Of a stretch of 64,000 bases of DNA, positions 1-11,387 are shown piece after piece (position 1 is the first letter of the stretch; the number at the start of each line of letters is the position of its first letter). A program made the position numbers and the translations under genes. Source of the stretch: Thinopyrum elongatum (taxonomy: Eukaryota > Streptophyta > Magnoliopsida > Poales > Poaceae); assembly GCA_011799875.1 (NCBI GenBank), contig CM022300.1, positions 168,719,837-168,783,836 on the forward strand, given 5' to 3'. The notes under the pieces are model-generated. The model had not been told where the DNA came from, made no database searches, and saw nothing but the letters and a program-made list of their open reading frames with translations.

Positions 1-2
1 AT

Positions 3-1259
3 TACTACAGCGATGGGTTACCACCCAGTGCTGCATCTGTGCCCTCACCATCGATGCCCATCTCATGGTTTTCCTCCTCTCTCCACACAACCACCTTGAC
101 CCGGTGCCATCTAGCAGACAATCTGGTACAAATGCTTCGACTCCCACTGCTGAAAAAACTTGTGCTTGTGTTGGTTGATCTGTCGATGGCCTCGCTGCAC
201 AGCATCATCCACTCCAGCAGCCCTGCACTGGAGCATTTGGTGCTTGTTTTTGGAATAGGAATCCATATCCGTTGTCTCAAAATAAAGTCGCCTCACCTTG
301 TAATTATTGGAATTCGTTTTGAAGGACAGGAGCTCATCTTCGAAGATGCCCCTTCACTTCAAAGGTTGCTCCTTGATTGTTTTTATAAACCTTCGCAAAT
401 AACTGTGATCTCTCCGCCTAAACTGGAGACCTTGGGTGCAATTCGTGATCCGTTTAAATGGTTCGAGATGGTGTTTGCCTCCACACCTATTGAGGTACTA
501 TATATTATTCACGTAAACTTTTGTAATTTGCATTTTTCATTTGTGCGCATAAGTTAAGTATCATCTTGCAGTATACTTTCAGTGCTAATATTATGTTCTA
601 TGCTCAATGAAGAGCTTGTCCATCCTATCAGTGGTGGTGGATTCTGTCAAGACCTTATATATCAGTTTGTGGTGTTTTGATCTCAACATCATTATTGCCT
701 TACTGCAATGCTTTCCATGTCTGGAGAATTTGTATATAAAGGTGATGATTTCACGCACATTGAAAGCCCATATATAATGTACTATAATTAATCATTCAGC
801 TATCACTCTTTCAACATAATCTTTTTAGACATTAACTGTTTTCAATCTTCATCTCTATTTAGGCACTAACACATGGAGAAAAAGGTATAACCAATTGATG
901 GTTCAAGAAGCACCGGGATTTTCTCAGATCTCATGACATTCGTTTGAAGACAGTAATGCTGGAAGGATATGCATCCAACAATGCAAACACTAGCTTTGTC
1001 ACATTCTTCATGTTGAATGCGAGGGCACTATTGTCCATGAGGATTAAGTTTTTCGACAAGAAATTCCTCACGGCTGCAAGTATGGAACAACATAAAAAGA
1101 AGTTTCAGGTGGACCTAAGGGCTTCTGATCGTGGTCGGCTTCTATTTACAACAGCTTGTCATCATCATGGAGCAATAGAAATTTTGTACTAGGATCTTGA
1201 TTTTATGGATCAGACCGATCCATTTGATTGTGACTGCCGAAAACTTTGGTTGAGTTAGA
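3..1259 (+). pseudogene. F-box/FBD/LRR-type protein, 3' fragment, broken
   Basis: The reading frame is open from the window edge to about 494 and reads like the leucine-rich part of plant F-box/FBD proteins (motifs LPLLKKLVL, SPALEHLVL, EDAPSLQRLLLDC, PPKLETLG). A plausible exon ends at GAG before GTACTA (495). A second exon is recognisable at about 607-741 (MKSLSILSV, LLQCFPCLENLYIK, then GTGATG). A third starts after the AG at 861-862 and ends like an FBD tail (RLKTVMLEGY, FFMLNARALLSMRIKF). Family knowledge: such proteins are substrate-recognition subunits of SCF ubiquitin ligases. In-frame stops at 896-898 (TGA) and 1190-1192 (TAG), and no stop-free phase-0 entry into exon 2, argue for a pseudogene. 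The F-box itself would lie upstream of the window. Naming is by motif only. Confidence 0.6.
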
Positions 1260-2179
1260 TGTCATTGTCTTGTTTAATCTGGATTTTGTCTAAACCCGAT
1301 GAGCACTTAATCCTCGTGCTTTTGTACTGTTTGTAAGATGGAGTTAGATATTGTTGCCCTTTTCAACTCGGCTTTGACTCATATTTTCTTTCATACTGGG
1401 CCAATTGCTTGCCATTTCTTTAATTAAGACATAAATATTATAAGCATTCACAACATAGGGAAAGAACATCACTCTCGTGGGATCCTTGAGATCTTTGTTC
1501 ATTACAGAACCCGCAAGTTCTTAGCGCCCACCAGCACCCACAAACTTATTTTCAGCTAGCACACCAAATGGGCTATAATTCTTAATAAGAAAAGTTGCAT
1601 GGTAGTAACAGATTTGGATTTGTCATTTGGGACCCACGAGGAAAAAGCCTATCTAGGGCGGTGCCGACTCGACAGTAAACATTGAGAAACCTGGTTTTAA
1701 AATGACTGTAAATCCAAAACTCACCTCAAAATTATGAAGCTTGGCATGGTGTTATGACATGGCACTAGCATGCTGTGGTAAAAAATTAGTCCAATTTGGG
1801 ACAAGTTTTGTTATAAACTTCTTACAAACCGGAGCTTCTCTCAAAAAGGCTCATGGTTCCGAGAGGGAACTTGTCACCTATGTGTGCGAAATGACATACG
1901 CTGTCTCTTCCCGCCTTGATTTATTTTACAGAGGCAACATGCAACTATAGGAATGTCGTCCTAAAAATATGAAATTATTCAGGGTTTGTTTTGCCTTTTT
2001 ATACATTATTTGAGTTTTCTAGACATTTTGGAACATACTTTGGTGTGTGCAAAGGTCATGTGTGTACTATCCACCTATGTAATTGGATGTTCAATCTGTT
2101 TATGGAATCAAGTCCTTATAAGTTATAAGTACATATGTTGTTGTTCTGTGTGCAATGACATTGCACACGTACCATACTA
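1260..2179. other. AT-rich intergenic stretch, no gene seen
   Basis: Short ORFs of 60-70 codons occur but have no recognisable motifs, no splice structure and no paralogue elsewhere in the window. I see no RNA gene or repeat. Confidence 0.5.
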
Positions 2180-2242
2180 GGGAACCTGTCGGTGATGATT
2201 TCATCAATCACTGACAATTGTAGACCAACAAGCGTTTGCCCA

Positions 2243-2662
2243 CAACACACACGGCTTATTAGCAGCAATCATCTGTATTATTATCAGTCTTTGCACACAT
2301 TTCCGATTACAGACCTGTTTGTCGCGTATCACACACATCTTGTTAAATTGAACCGTTTCTGTTCTCTTGGCTCAAAGCAAGCAGTTCATCCGAGTGAACC
2401 ATATGCCGTATATCGCACACACCTTGATATGGCTGACTGTTTCTTTTGTGTTGCCTAATCACAAATAGTTCATCCGAGTGAACTGTATGCCATATATCAC
2501 ACACGCCTTCATCTGGCTGCCCATTTTTGTTGTTCTGCCTCATCGCAAACAGTTCATTCAACTGAACCGTATGCCTAGCATCGCACATGCAACTAAAATC
2601 TGAACCATGTTTGATGTATACGCCATCACAAACGTTTTGCACCTTTTTTGACGGTTCTTTTA
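2243..2662. repeat. Diverged tandem array, exactly 84-bp period
   Basis: Units start at about 2243, 2327, 2411, 2495 and 2579. Each begins with a yatcrcacac-type motif, and in the later units there is an inverted half-motif (ttcatcc-gagtgaac) about 55 bp on. The spacing is exactly 84 bp for four intervals although the units have diverged. Because 84 is divisible by 3, the minus strand stays open across several units and repeats a CDxxHTVHSDEL-like peptide. I do not regard that frame as a real protein. Confidence 0.7.
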
Positions 2663-2853
2663 CATCACCATTTGCGATTAATGCATCGCACACAGTTTCG
2701 TCGAAGAGTCTCTGATTGTAGTGTCGCGTTAGCAGCATCCTGCAGTAGTGGCTGATGTGGTTTGGTTGCCCAAACGTTTGTTGTGTCAATGTTGCTTTCC
2801 TATATATCTGACCTGGCCAATGATAGAAATGCTAGTGTGTTAATTTGGTGCAG

Positions 2854-3280
2854 GCTCCTGAAGATAAGAAGACAAACTCTGAAAACAGCATCGCAACACC
2901 ATTGTTTCTTTCCAATAAATCTAGGCCAAGCAATATGGCAATAACTCTTGATTAATCTGTTCGGTTCCCCTCCTAATTTCTGTTATGATGCAGTGGTCGA
3001 GACACTCTCCACTATCAATAATACAAGCCTGCAAAAATCGCCATCTGAATCTGTTTAGTTTCCTCTGTCTCGAATCCAATGGAAAAAATGTATGTTTGTG
3101 AACCAATTACTGGCTGAAGCAATGATGGAAATCATGGAGGAATCAGAGGTGCACATTCTTGTGCAACAACAACTAATCAATGTCTTCAGAGACAGTCTAG
3201 CAAAGAAGGAAGAACTTGCTCACATGCTTATGGGCGTCATCCGCGCTGAGGTTGCAGCTTGTGATGTTGTAGATCGTTAA
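2854..3280 (+). pseudogene. CACTA-1 ORF tail, coiled-coil-like, broken
   Basis: After a splice-acceptor-like TGCAG at 2849-2853 the frame reads PEDKKTNSENS, is interrupted by stops, then reopens at 3092-3280 with HILVQQQLINVFRDSLAKKE and ends at a TAA. The charged, helix-favouring tail matches in pattern the end of the ORF at 48682-49119 (FLVQQQELEDF). I do not recognise a catalytic domain. It is probably the accessory protein of the CACTA-like family and too damaged here to work. Confidence 0.45.
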
Positions 3281-3469
3281 GTTCTGTTCATTTATTTGCC
3301 TCGCATCAATCTTTGATTACCTAGTGGATGTAATTTTCTGTAATATATGCTGGATGTGCTACGTTTTTCCTTGTATGCCGTATGTTTGCTTAGCGCGCCT
3401 CGCATTCCAACTAACTTGTCGCTAGGAAGCCAAACAAGTAGTGAAATTATTAATTAGCACAAATAGTCG

Positions 3470-4460
3470 TGGGCACTATATGAAGGATAGTGGCCCACTG
3501 CCCTTAATGGGCTTCCCTAATGGGCTTGCAGGGGCAAAAATTCTCATAGGTCTTTGATTGATGTGTTTTGGTCCTGTCCATAATTACTCGTCGTAATGGG
3601 CTCAAATTATAGCTGGGCCGGAATCAACGTTATCTAATTGGGCCTATAGACATGTTCGAACTTTAGTGGGCCCATTAAGTTGATGGGCCGTAACCAGGCC
3701 GAAAGCTCTATGGGGCCGCTATATTTGAAACGGGCCAACAGTTAATGTTGGCCCTGTTACCACCCAACTCGTTAACAGGCCGACATCGAAGCAGGCAATA
3801 AGTGGGCCCACTCGATTTCACGGGCCGTTAATAGGCTGATACTAAGGTCGGGCTATATATTGCCAAACTGTACTATGGGCCTTTAGCAGGCCAAAAGAGA
3901 CAGTGGGCTCGTATTGGACCATGAAGAACATGGGCCGTTAAGAGTCAGAAAGTCAGATCGGACAGTATATGGCTCAACTGTGTTGTGGGCCTTTAGCAGG
4001 CCGAAAGAGAAACCGGGCTGGTATTGGACCATGAAGAGCATGGGCCGTTAAGAGGCCAAAACTCAGGTCCGACTGCAAATGGCCCAACTCATTTATGGGC
4101 CGTTAATAGGCTGAAAGACACACCGGGCTAGAAATTGGCCCAACACTTAAATGGGTCGCTAAAAGGCCGAAAGACGTACATCCTGAAAATTGGCCCATCC
4201 CTTAAATGGGCCGTTAACAGGCCGAAACCACATCGGGCCAATATTGAGACCAAATATATAGTGGGCTGTTAATGGGCCCGAACTGACGGTGGGCTGCAAT
4301 GGTGTTAAATAGTTAATGGGCCGTTGACGGGCCGAATTGGCACATCTCGTATGGGTTGTTGGCTTAGATGGACCAGACACAAGTAGGCCCTATATGGGTC
4401 GGCCTGTTAATTTTGACTGGGCCGGCCTCTTTCACCTAAATAGGCCACTGTTGGGCCTTG
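3470..4460. repeat. GGGCC-rich subterminal repeat block of CACTA-1
   Basis: About 1 kb of degenerate, irregularly spaced copies of tgggccgttaa-n-aggccgaaa, for example near 3823, 3931, 4041, 4099, 4208 and 4318, often 50-110 bp apart. Subterminal arrays of this type are where transposase binds in CACTA elements (family knowledge). A second copy of the block is at 49390-49911. Confidence 0.75.
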
Positions 4461-4679
4461 CAACGTGCCAACGTATCATTGGCGCCTCTCGTACAATGAG
4501 TGGATGACATCTGTCCCAACGCTGAGCTGACACGTGGATCCTCCGGTGAATGAGAATTTTACACATGGAAAATACCCATTGGTTGGGGCTGTTAACGGGT
4601 TATTGGATACAAACCGGAACCCGATAGCTTAACGGCGACCCGTTACGGTGGATGCCATGTGTCGGTTACCCTTGACGAA

Positions 4680-4886
4680 AACACTTCCATGACACGCCAT
4701 TTATCATCATGGAAGTGGACACTTTCGTGATGATAATTTGGGTATTGTCATGGAACACTTCTACGACAGCACAGGTATGCATATCTTGATTCTGTCATAA
4801 AATCGTCATGGATGTACATGCATGACAGAAAACGTGACCTACTGTGACAAACACATATCATCATAGAAGTGTATTTTTTTGTAGTG
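4680..4886. repeat. Right terminal region of CACTA-1 ending in GTAGTG
   Basis: Short direct and inverted motifs (atcatca-tggaagtg, catggaacacttc, tcgtcatgga) lead to an A/T run and the terminal GTAGTG. The next bases are aaa, a candidate 3-bp TSD that cannot be tested without the left end. Confidence 0.55.
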
Positions 4887-6140
4887 AAACTTTCTCTGAG
4901 ACATCCAATCAACCCAAAGCTCCTTTTGTTGAGCCATCACCTCAGGAGGGTCCCAGGACGCATGGACTACACTCTGCACATGGCGGGCACGCTTTGTCAC
5001 CATGCAGACGTCGATGCACGCGGTGACCATGCTCCTGGCATGCCTGTGCGCATGCTGTGCTCGCTTTGGCCATGCCCCGGGTGTCGTTTTGCTTCGGGCC
5101 ACTCTCCCCGGTTGTCCCCTCGCGTCCCCTGGTGCCATCCACCCTCCTCCTTCTCCCACTTAGCTCGCTGGTCCCCTCCCTCCCTCCAGAAAACTCCTTG
5201 CCAGCACCAGCCGTCGCACCCGCGGATGCACCAAGCGTCGTGTGGTCTGCCGCCTCTGTCCTCGCCCCGTCCGCACCCACATGTCTCTTGCATCACGTGT
5301 GAATATCCCCTGCCCTCTCCCATTGGCTCAAGGGCCCAGCAGCGCACCAAACCCTCCTCAGAGCTGGCCCACGTGCCCATGGCAGCATTCGGCTTGGGCA
5401 TCTTGCCCCCGCTATTTAAGCCACTGCCGAACCCTCCCAGCCTCACCACCAGCCTCCTCTTCCACCCGTAGCCCTGTCGAGCACTCCAATTTAACCCAAG
5501 GAGCCCTCCTTCCCCTCCCATGGCTGACCCTCTGCCGCCGGTCTCGACTTAAATCCGAACAAGCCGGACCTCCTCGCCTCCTCATTTCATCTCCAGAGAA
5601 GCCCCTCGGTCATGGCAAAGCCCTCCCACCTATGCTCACCCCTTCCCCACCACCGTAGCGACCTACCCTACATCACTCAAAGCTCCCGTCCGCTGGCGTT
5701 GGAGCTGCCATCACTTCGATCCACCCCGGCGGCCATGGCCTACACCACTGGATGCGTCGTTTGGCACCGAGCTCGTCCATAACTGGAGCATCGTCGGGGA
5801 CGCTCCGTGGCGTCAGCAATCGCCTCCCGACGCCGGCTGTGCCAGGGCACGGGAGCTTGAAGACGACCAGAGGCATAGACGACGACCCGTAGGCCGGTCG
5901 CTTTGGCCAGAGAGAGAGATGAGGCACACGGCAGGCCCCACCTTTTAAGTGGAAATGGCTTCCTCTAGATCCGTCTTTCCGAAGGGAAAGCGTATTCCAG
6001 GGGAGCCGCCTTCTGCGTCACCACCCCCGCAACATGGCTGGGCCAGCCCAGCAGCGGCTGAATTCGGCCCAGGACATCCCAGTACAACAGTGCACTTTTT
6101 CTTTTATCAGTGGAGTAAATGGCTAGGACCCGTATGCAAA
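4887..6140. other. GC-rich segment, no convincing gene
   Basis: Base composition changes sharply after the CACTA end. Overlapping ORFs up to 200 codons occur on both strands but are proline/serine/arginine-rich composition artefacts with no motifs. A ctatttaag TATA-like site lies near 5410, upstream of a short ATG frame at 5520 that stops quickly. It may be the 5' half of the LTR-like TE-A or a captured 5' region of a host gene. I cannot decide. Confidence 0.35.
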
Positions 6141-7439
6141 TAAAATAATTGCAGAAAGGTCCCTCTTAGAAAAACCATCATATCTCTTCACTCGTAACTC
6201 AGAATCAGGTGATTCCAAAGCCCACATTCCTTATTCTTCGAGCCCGTTCTATGTTATGATTTTCACTATGTTTTAACATTCTAAAAATTACCATTTTGCC
6301 CCCTGCCCTATATGCAACTTCTCCGAGAAAGAATCTTTTTCGGCAAATCTTTGAGCGAGCTCCTCGCACTTCTTCCCGGTGAATACACCCACCCCAGGCA
6401 AGCCACACCCTCCATTTGCATGATTGCAATGCAATGCCATGGTTTATTTCAAATAAACTTTCTTAAATATTGCATTAGCTAAATTTTATTTACTCATGGC
6501 ATTTCTTGGAGTAATATTTGATCTTGCTACTGCCATGAGGATGCTTGGATTTCTAGGACTAATGCTTTGCAGATTGAGGATGCCATGTCACCATTGGATT
6601 ATTAGGACCTAGAATTATATTTTATCATGATCATATTGGATATCATGCATCAGAGTATTATTTGGATTTGATGCTATCATATTGATCTATGGTTAACAAT
6701 CATGATATTGTTATTGGATCAGTAGGATCATTTGATTTGGATTCAACATTATCATATTTAATCTTGAACCTATGTGTTAATAATGTTGATATGACTATAC
6801 TATTCATTGGATACTGCTATGACTTGGATTACATGTTGATCTATGATATTGGAGTAACAGTTATCAGATATACCTTGGCGATAAATTCCGTCATTTCATT
6901 GGTTAGGTGCCACCGAACTGAGCTGACCAGTGCAGCCACACTTGCATGGATGGGGAGTCCCTAATTCGTTCTATTGTCATGCCTCTCGCCGATGCCTCCA
7001 ACTAGGGAAGGTTATATGCACGTGCTACCCTGGCCCAGTAGGCCGCAATAACCTTGTGTGCCCAAGTTGTGTTGTACCCAGGTGTCCCTGTTTGGGACGT
7101 TTTTGTTTTGTTTCACCACGACGGTGGCTGGCCACGATGTTGGCGAATGTCAAGAGTTGGCATCAGGGCCACGCATGACATAGCCCAACAGGGAGTTTGT
7201 TGGAGTGGCCGGGAGAGTGTCATGCAATAGATTGGTTTTGTCAGAATGTAGTTGGTCCACCCGATTGGGAGCATGAGGCCATGAGTTCCGTGGTGTGGAT
7301 ACATTGTACTAACCTCTGCAGAGTGTGCAAACTATCGATAGCCACGTCCTCGGTCATGGACATAGTTCATACTAGTTCACACCATTTGATCAACACTCAC
7401 GATGATGGAATGGATTATAGATGGCTTATATTTATATGT
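6141..7439. mobile_element. TE-A, left part: AT-rich LTR-like sequence
   Basis: Non-coding sequence interrupted by TE-B. Its continuation is at 47516-48160, beyond the matching TATGT duplication. The part at 6910-7430 and the right-hand end (ggaatacggggtgttac) resemble long Gypsy LTRs of Triticeae in style. The left terminus was not found and the family is not named. Confidence 0.4.
7435..7439. repeat. TSD of TE-B, left copy (TATGT)
   Basis: TATGT directly precedes the TE-B LTR and recurs at 47516-47520 directly after the other LTR. It fixes the LTR start at 7440, where the canonical TGTCGGAATC has decayed to TTTCAGAATC. Confidence 0.85.
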
Positions 7440-8318
7440 TTTCAGAATCAGAGCTCCGCAGACCCAAACAAGGTTCGAACTCTGGGACGTGTATGAAGGA
7501 TCTCACTTCACAATGACACTCAGCGCGCCACAACCATGGCTTGATCTCACCGAGTGGACGGGATCGTAGAGAAAGGAAGAACACAGAGATTTACCCAGAT
7601 TCGGGCCACCTTGCGGTGTAAAACCCTACTCCTGCCTTTGCTGGATTGGCCTCACGAGGAGGTTGAGGATGAACTAGTACAATGGTCGAGCAGCCTCGCG
7701 AGGGCTCGGGTGGTAAGGATGAATTGATCCCTCTCTACGATGGAGGCTAGTCTCTAATTATAGTGGTCTTGGTCCTCTTCCCTCATAGATTAGGTGGGAA
7801 GGGATTCCACAACGGCAAATTTTGAAGGGGAATAGGAAGTACATCATATCCTGACGAAAGGTAGTCTTCGCCTGCAAAGTTTCTGCCCAAGACGTAGCGA
7901 TGGGCTCGGTGATGACAACCGTCCTACCGAGCACGTGGTGTTGGTATCGTTGCACCAAAATGGAGACCTTTGGGGGATCCCTCGAGAACCCACATACATC
8001 CTTGCCTCCTTAGCACAAAAGATGAAACTGTCCGGGGGCACGTCCGCTGGCTCCCGCCTGGCCTTGGTCGTCATGGCTCACGTCATCGCGTGCCTCGCGA
8101 GGCGGGAGGCTAGCATAGAGTTCTCTGCTCCTCGGGAGGAAGGCTTGAGGAGCCGCTCCCGAGGAGTCCCTCGTGCCTTTTGCCTCGCGAGGCCAGGGGC
8201 CCTCGTGAGGGTCTTGCTCTTGAAGTTTTGGAGCTGGGCCATACCGGGCCATCGATGGAGCCGCACGCTGGTCCGCAGGCAGGCAGGTCTGGGTACCCCC
8301 GTTCCCAGAACGCCGACT
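7440..8318 (-). repeat. 3' LTR of TE-B (family-1)
   Basis: About 879 bp. It shares the block ccaccttgcggtgtaaaacc and the ending cccccgttcccagaac with all other family-1 LTRs. The terminal CCGACA has become CCGACT. The polypurine tract lies just inside (gtaggccctgggcccaagg on plus). Confidence 0.85.
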
Positions 8319-8369
8319 GTAGGCCCTGGGCCCAAGGCGCACTTGGGCTAGCTTCGAGGCGAACACAAG
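8319..8369 (-). other. TE-B internal sequence left of the TE-C insertion
   Basis: Fifty-one bases with the polypurine tract and the start of the 3' non-coding region. They continue at 39811 after the ACAAG duplication. The joined sequence matches the same region of TE-E (from 20986) and TE-F (from 51692). Confidence 0.8.
8365..8369. repeat. TSD of TE-C, left copy (ACAAG)
   Basis: ACAAG directly before the LTR recurs at 39811-39815 directly after the other LTR end. Confidence 0.9.
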
Positions 8370-9291
8370 TGTCAGTGCACCAAACCTTCATGTATGTTGC
8401 CTAGACTGTACACAGGCGCAATGGCGAGGATACAACGGCACCAAGCTCCAAAGTCGAGACCAAGCCACAGAGATCGCTCTTTGAGGAATCAAAGGGCGGA
8501 TCAAGAAGACCAAGACAAGCCAAGGGAACAAGATGTCACTAAGGAAAGACATCCCTTACTGGGCAGGCGAGCCTGGTCAGGTCTAGGCCTCACCAAGAAC
8601 AAGTCCCGAGATTTCCCCGGCAGGCTTGCCAGGGCCGCCAAGGGCAAATCTCCCCGCCAAGACTCCACCGCTCCACCGCACAGCGATGCAAGTCACTTAT
8701 CAGTGTGGTGTCGAGCCCCCAAGTGATTAAGTGGCTGTCATTTGGTATGTGGCAGCCATTTGGAAGGGAGATTCGCCCTATATGACACCTGTCCAGAGGC
8801 GTGTCATGCAGACAGGTAGAAGATGATTAAGTGGAGCGGTAGGCCTGCCGGGCTGCATCCTCAGTGTGACACCTAGCAGTGCATTTAATGCACTTTGTCC
8901 TAACTGCCAGGGTTAGGTATGATAGCACTGTTTGCTATCTAATTAGTAGATAATGACTGTTTTGCCACAATGGTAACCCCTTAGCCTATAAAAGTGGGGC
9001 CATGGCAACCTGAAAAAGGATTCGGGCCCTTGTACACTCATACGCGTGTAGCTGCCCTCCCCGAGGCAACCTTGACGGGCTTGAGTGCTGCATTTCCACT
9101 ACGGTCCTCCCTTCAATCCACCAAAGCCGGAGTAGGGTTTTACGCTTCCGAGTGGCCTGAACCTGGGTAAAAACCACCAGTGTCATCTATGCCGTGCTGT
9201 TCCATGGCTTCTGCTCTTTGTTCTACGTGATCCCCCCCACCGAACCACAAGGGGCTGATGGCCCCATAGGTGATCGTGTTCCACCATGACA
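8370..9291 (+). repeat. 5' LTR of TE-C
   Basis: 922 bp from TGTCAG to GACA. It is continuous across the gcaaatctccccgccaag site where the partner LTR is interrupted by TE-D, so it serves as the empty-site reference. It contains the TATAAAAG promoter motif at 8987-8994. Confidence 0.9.
8987..8994 (+). promoter_or_regulatory. TATA box in TE-C 5' LTR
   Basis: TATAAAAG in the expected position and orientation in the LTR. The partner LTR has the same motif at about 39490. Confidence 0.6.
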
Positions 9292-9312
9292 TCTTTGGCT
9301 CGCCAGGTAGGG
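9292..9312 (+). other. TE-C primer-binding region
   Basis: The sequence directly after the 5' LTR contains TTTGGCTCGCCAGGTAGGGG. The same motif with one or two changes follows the 5' LTR of family-1 elements, so the two families share a priming site. I did not assign the tRNA. Confidence 0.6.
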
Positions 9313-9378
9313 GGAAGCACATGCACGAACCTGACGTCATGAATAGCGCGTCAATCTTCATCATTAGCTTCATCGTCC

Positions 9379-11387
9379 ATGGCGCCCAAGAAAAAGTCCG
9401 ACGCAACAGCTCACCCTTCCACCTCGAAGGCCCCATCGCATGCAGCCACCGATACTATGGGTGCTGCGGCGGCGTTGGGGGACGCGGGTGTCATGGGGGA
9501 TGTGACCAGCGCAGGCGGCGCTATCATCATTCCCCCTGCGGCCGAAGCGGGAGCAGAAGGCGCTGGGGTAGGCTGGCATCAACAGCATCCCGGCGGCCAT
9601 GTTCCACAAGGTGTGGGCGAGGAGAATGTTCAGTCTCCACCTCCCCACCACGCTGGAGGGCGCAGCCGCAGCGACAACTCTCGCTCTGGTGCGAGTTGCC
9701 AGCCCCCAGCTGTCCCTGCTACAGGCGTAGCTACGGGGCACGTGCCTTCTCCAGGACAGGGTAACCAAGATGAAGCGCCAAACGGGGTCACCAACCCCCA
9801 GGCTCACCCTTCTCACCACCGTACCGCCGTGGCGGCTGGCTCCCGACGACGAGAACATGGCGCTGCCACTTTTGGTACTGTCAGGAGTCGAGCAATGTCG
9901 CGGTCTTGCGTCGTCATCTATGCCAAGCACTGCTTTGGAAGCCATGGCGCGAGCCCAACTCCTGCTGAGATTCCCGCCAGTGGCCGATCAAATGGATGAG
10001 TGGAGAGCCACCATTCAGAGTTCGATCAGTTTTGCTGAAGTGGAAGGATCACAGCGGGCAGGCCCGCCACGGCGCCCGCAAGTAACAACCACGGTCCGAG
10101 CTACTGACCGTGTTGAGGGGGCCACTCCACCGGTGCAATCCCCTGCACAACAGCCAGTGCGGAGGCTGCAGCCCGAACCACGCGACCAGGAGCCCAAGGA
10201 TGCATCAATGGCTTCATCTAATCCTCAGGCCCGTCAGGATCAGCGGCAGGTCCTGGAAGATCGGCGGAGGGAAGACTCGCGCGTCACTATAGAACGACGC
10301 CGCGAAACCCGCCGCCAATCTGACAGGCGCAATGTCCCAGATGTTGACGAACCCGCGCCAAGTGAAGGCGGATACTTGCCATTCGAGGTCGGGTGCCCTG
10401 CCTTCACTCGTGAGCTGCGGCAAGTCCGTTGGCCATCTGCCCATGTTTTCAAACCAGATATATCAGAAAAGTAGATGGAAGGCTGAACCCGGCAGAGTTC
10501 TTGAGCATCTACACCATCGCTGTTCAAGCCGCCGGAGGAAGAGATGAGAAGGTGTTCGCCAAGTACTTCCCTTTGGCACTCAAACAAACGTGAGGTCATG
10601 GCTGTTGCACCTGCCGGAGAATTCCATTTCGTCCTGGGCTGACCTATGCACTGAGTTTGTTGGTGCCTTCACGGGCGGCCATCAAGAACCAGGATGGCCC
10701 AGCGATTTACAGTTCCTTCCACAAAAGGAAGGGGAGAGTTTGCGGAAGTACATGCAGAGGTTTAGCTAGGTGCACAGGAACATTCCAGATATCTACCCGT
10801 TAGTTATGATTGCCGCATTCCAGTCCAACGTGGGCAACAGGAGGATACGTTCCAAGATGAACGTCCAGTTGCCGAGGACTGTGAATGAGCTGTACACCTT
10901 GGCGGATAAGTGTGCCTACACAGAGGAAGGGAGGCGACTCCCCGGAGAAGAGGATGGCTTCAAAGTCGACTCAGAGGATGACGATGATGCCACTAACCCG
11001 GAGAGGAAGACTAAAAAGCGCAAGAAGAAGCGCAAGGAAAAGGCATTATTGGCTGTTGAGGGTTCTGGCACTCCCAGTAACGGCAAGAAGGCCAAGACCG
11101 AAGCCCCCGGCAAGGAAGTTGCCGCGTGCACTAATTGCCGGGAGGCTGCGGCGGCCGAAAAGGCTGGGAAGGCTGACGGACCGTACTGCAAGATCTACCG
11201 GACCAAGGGCCATGACCTCCAAGAGTGTCACCAAGTTGAGAAACTTGGCAAGAAGCAGAAAGCTGAGTACGAGAAGCATGACAAGGAAACAGACCAAGAA
11301 GGTGCTGGCGGAAAGGGCCAAGGCGGCAGAGGAGGCCGCCGCAGCAAGATTCCCCAGCATCAAGAAAAACCTGCTAGAGGCCGTTAG
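9379..11387 (+). pseudogene. gag: TE-C gag (capsid/nucleocapsid), broken
   Basis: Starts at ATG 9379 (MAPKKKSDAT). It shifts frame near 9780-9850, runs through an acidic and arginine-rich segment, shifts again near 10470, and then reads as the retrotransposon gag core (LNPAEFLSIYTIAVQAAGG, LHLPENSISSWADLC). A stop (TAG, 10767-10769) splits the core. The C-terminus is lysine-rich and holds the nucleocapsid zinc knuckle near 11185-11230 in the form CX2YX4HX4C. The first histidine of the CX2HX4HX4C pattern seen in family-1 gag is tyrosine here, which would weaken zinc binding. It ends at TAG 11385-11387, after which the frame continues into the protease linker, so this is probably another mutated glutamine codon rather than the real end. 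Confidence 0.8.

Larger units (their letters stand above)
2180..4886 (+). mobile_element. CACTA-like DNA transposon remnant (CACTA-1), 3' part
   Basis: The right end reads GTAGTG at 4881-4886, the inverse of the CACTAC terminus typical of CACTA (En/Spm) transposons. It is preceded by subterminal repeats: a tcatcatggaagtg motif near 4705 recurs as tcatcatagaagtg near 4859. Inside are an 84-bp repeat array (2243-2662), an exon-like ORF remnant (2854-3280) and a GGGCC-rich repeat block (3470-4460). The ORF tail and GGGCC block recur in the same order at 48682-49911, which supports one element family. I could not find the CACTA 5' terminus, so the left boundary is a guess and the 84-bp array may be a separate element. 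No transposase core is recognisable, so this copy would be non-autonomous. Confidence 0.5.

Noticed and set aside
2343..2789. 148-codon minus-strand ORF with repeated CDxxHTVHSDEL
   Set aside because: Explained by the 84-bp repeat having a length divisible by three. It has no independent coding evidence.
4839..5658. Overlapping ORFs of 100-200 codons on both strands
   Set aside because: Proline, serine and arginine-rich products in several frames at once, no motifs. This is typical of GC-rich non-coding DNA.
7437..7440. LTR of TE-B starting at the TG of 7437-7438
   Set aside because: The TATGT duplication at 7435 and 47516 and the alignment TTTCAGAATC to TGTCGGAATC place the start at 7440.
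9270..9764. 164-codon ORF overlapping the TE-C gag start
   Set aside because: The gag frame from ATG 9379 has the expected position after the primer-binding region; the other is a shadow.
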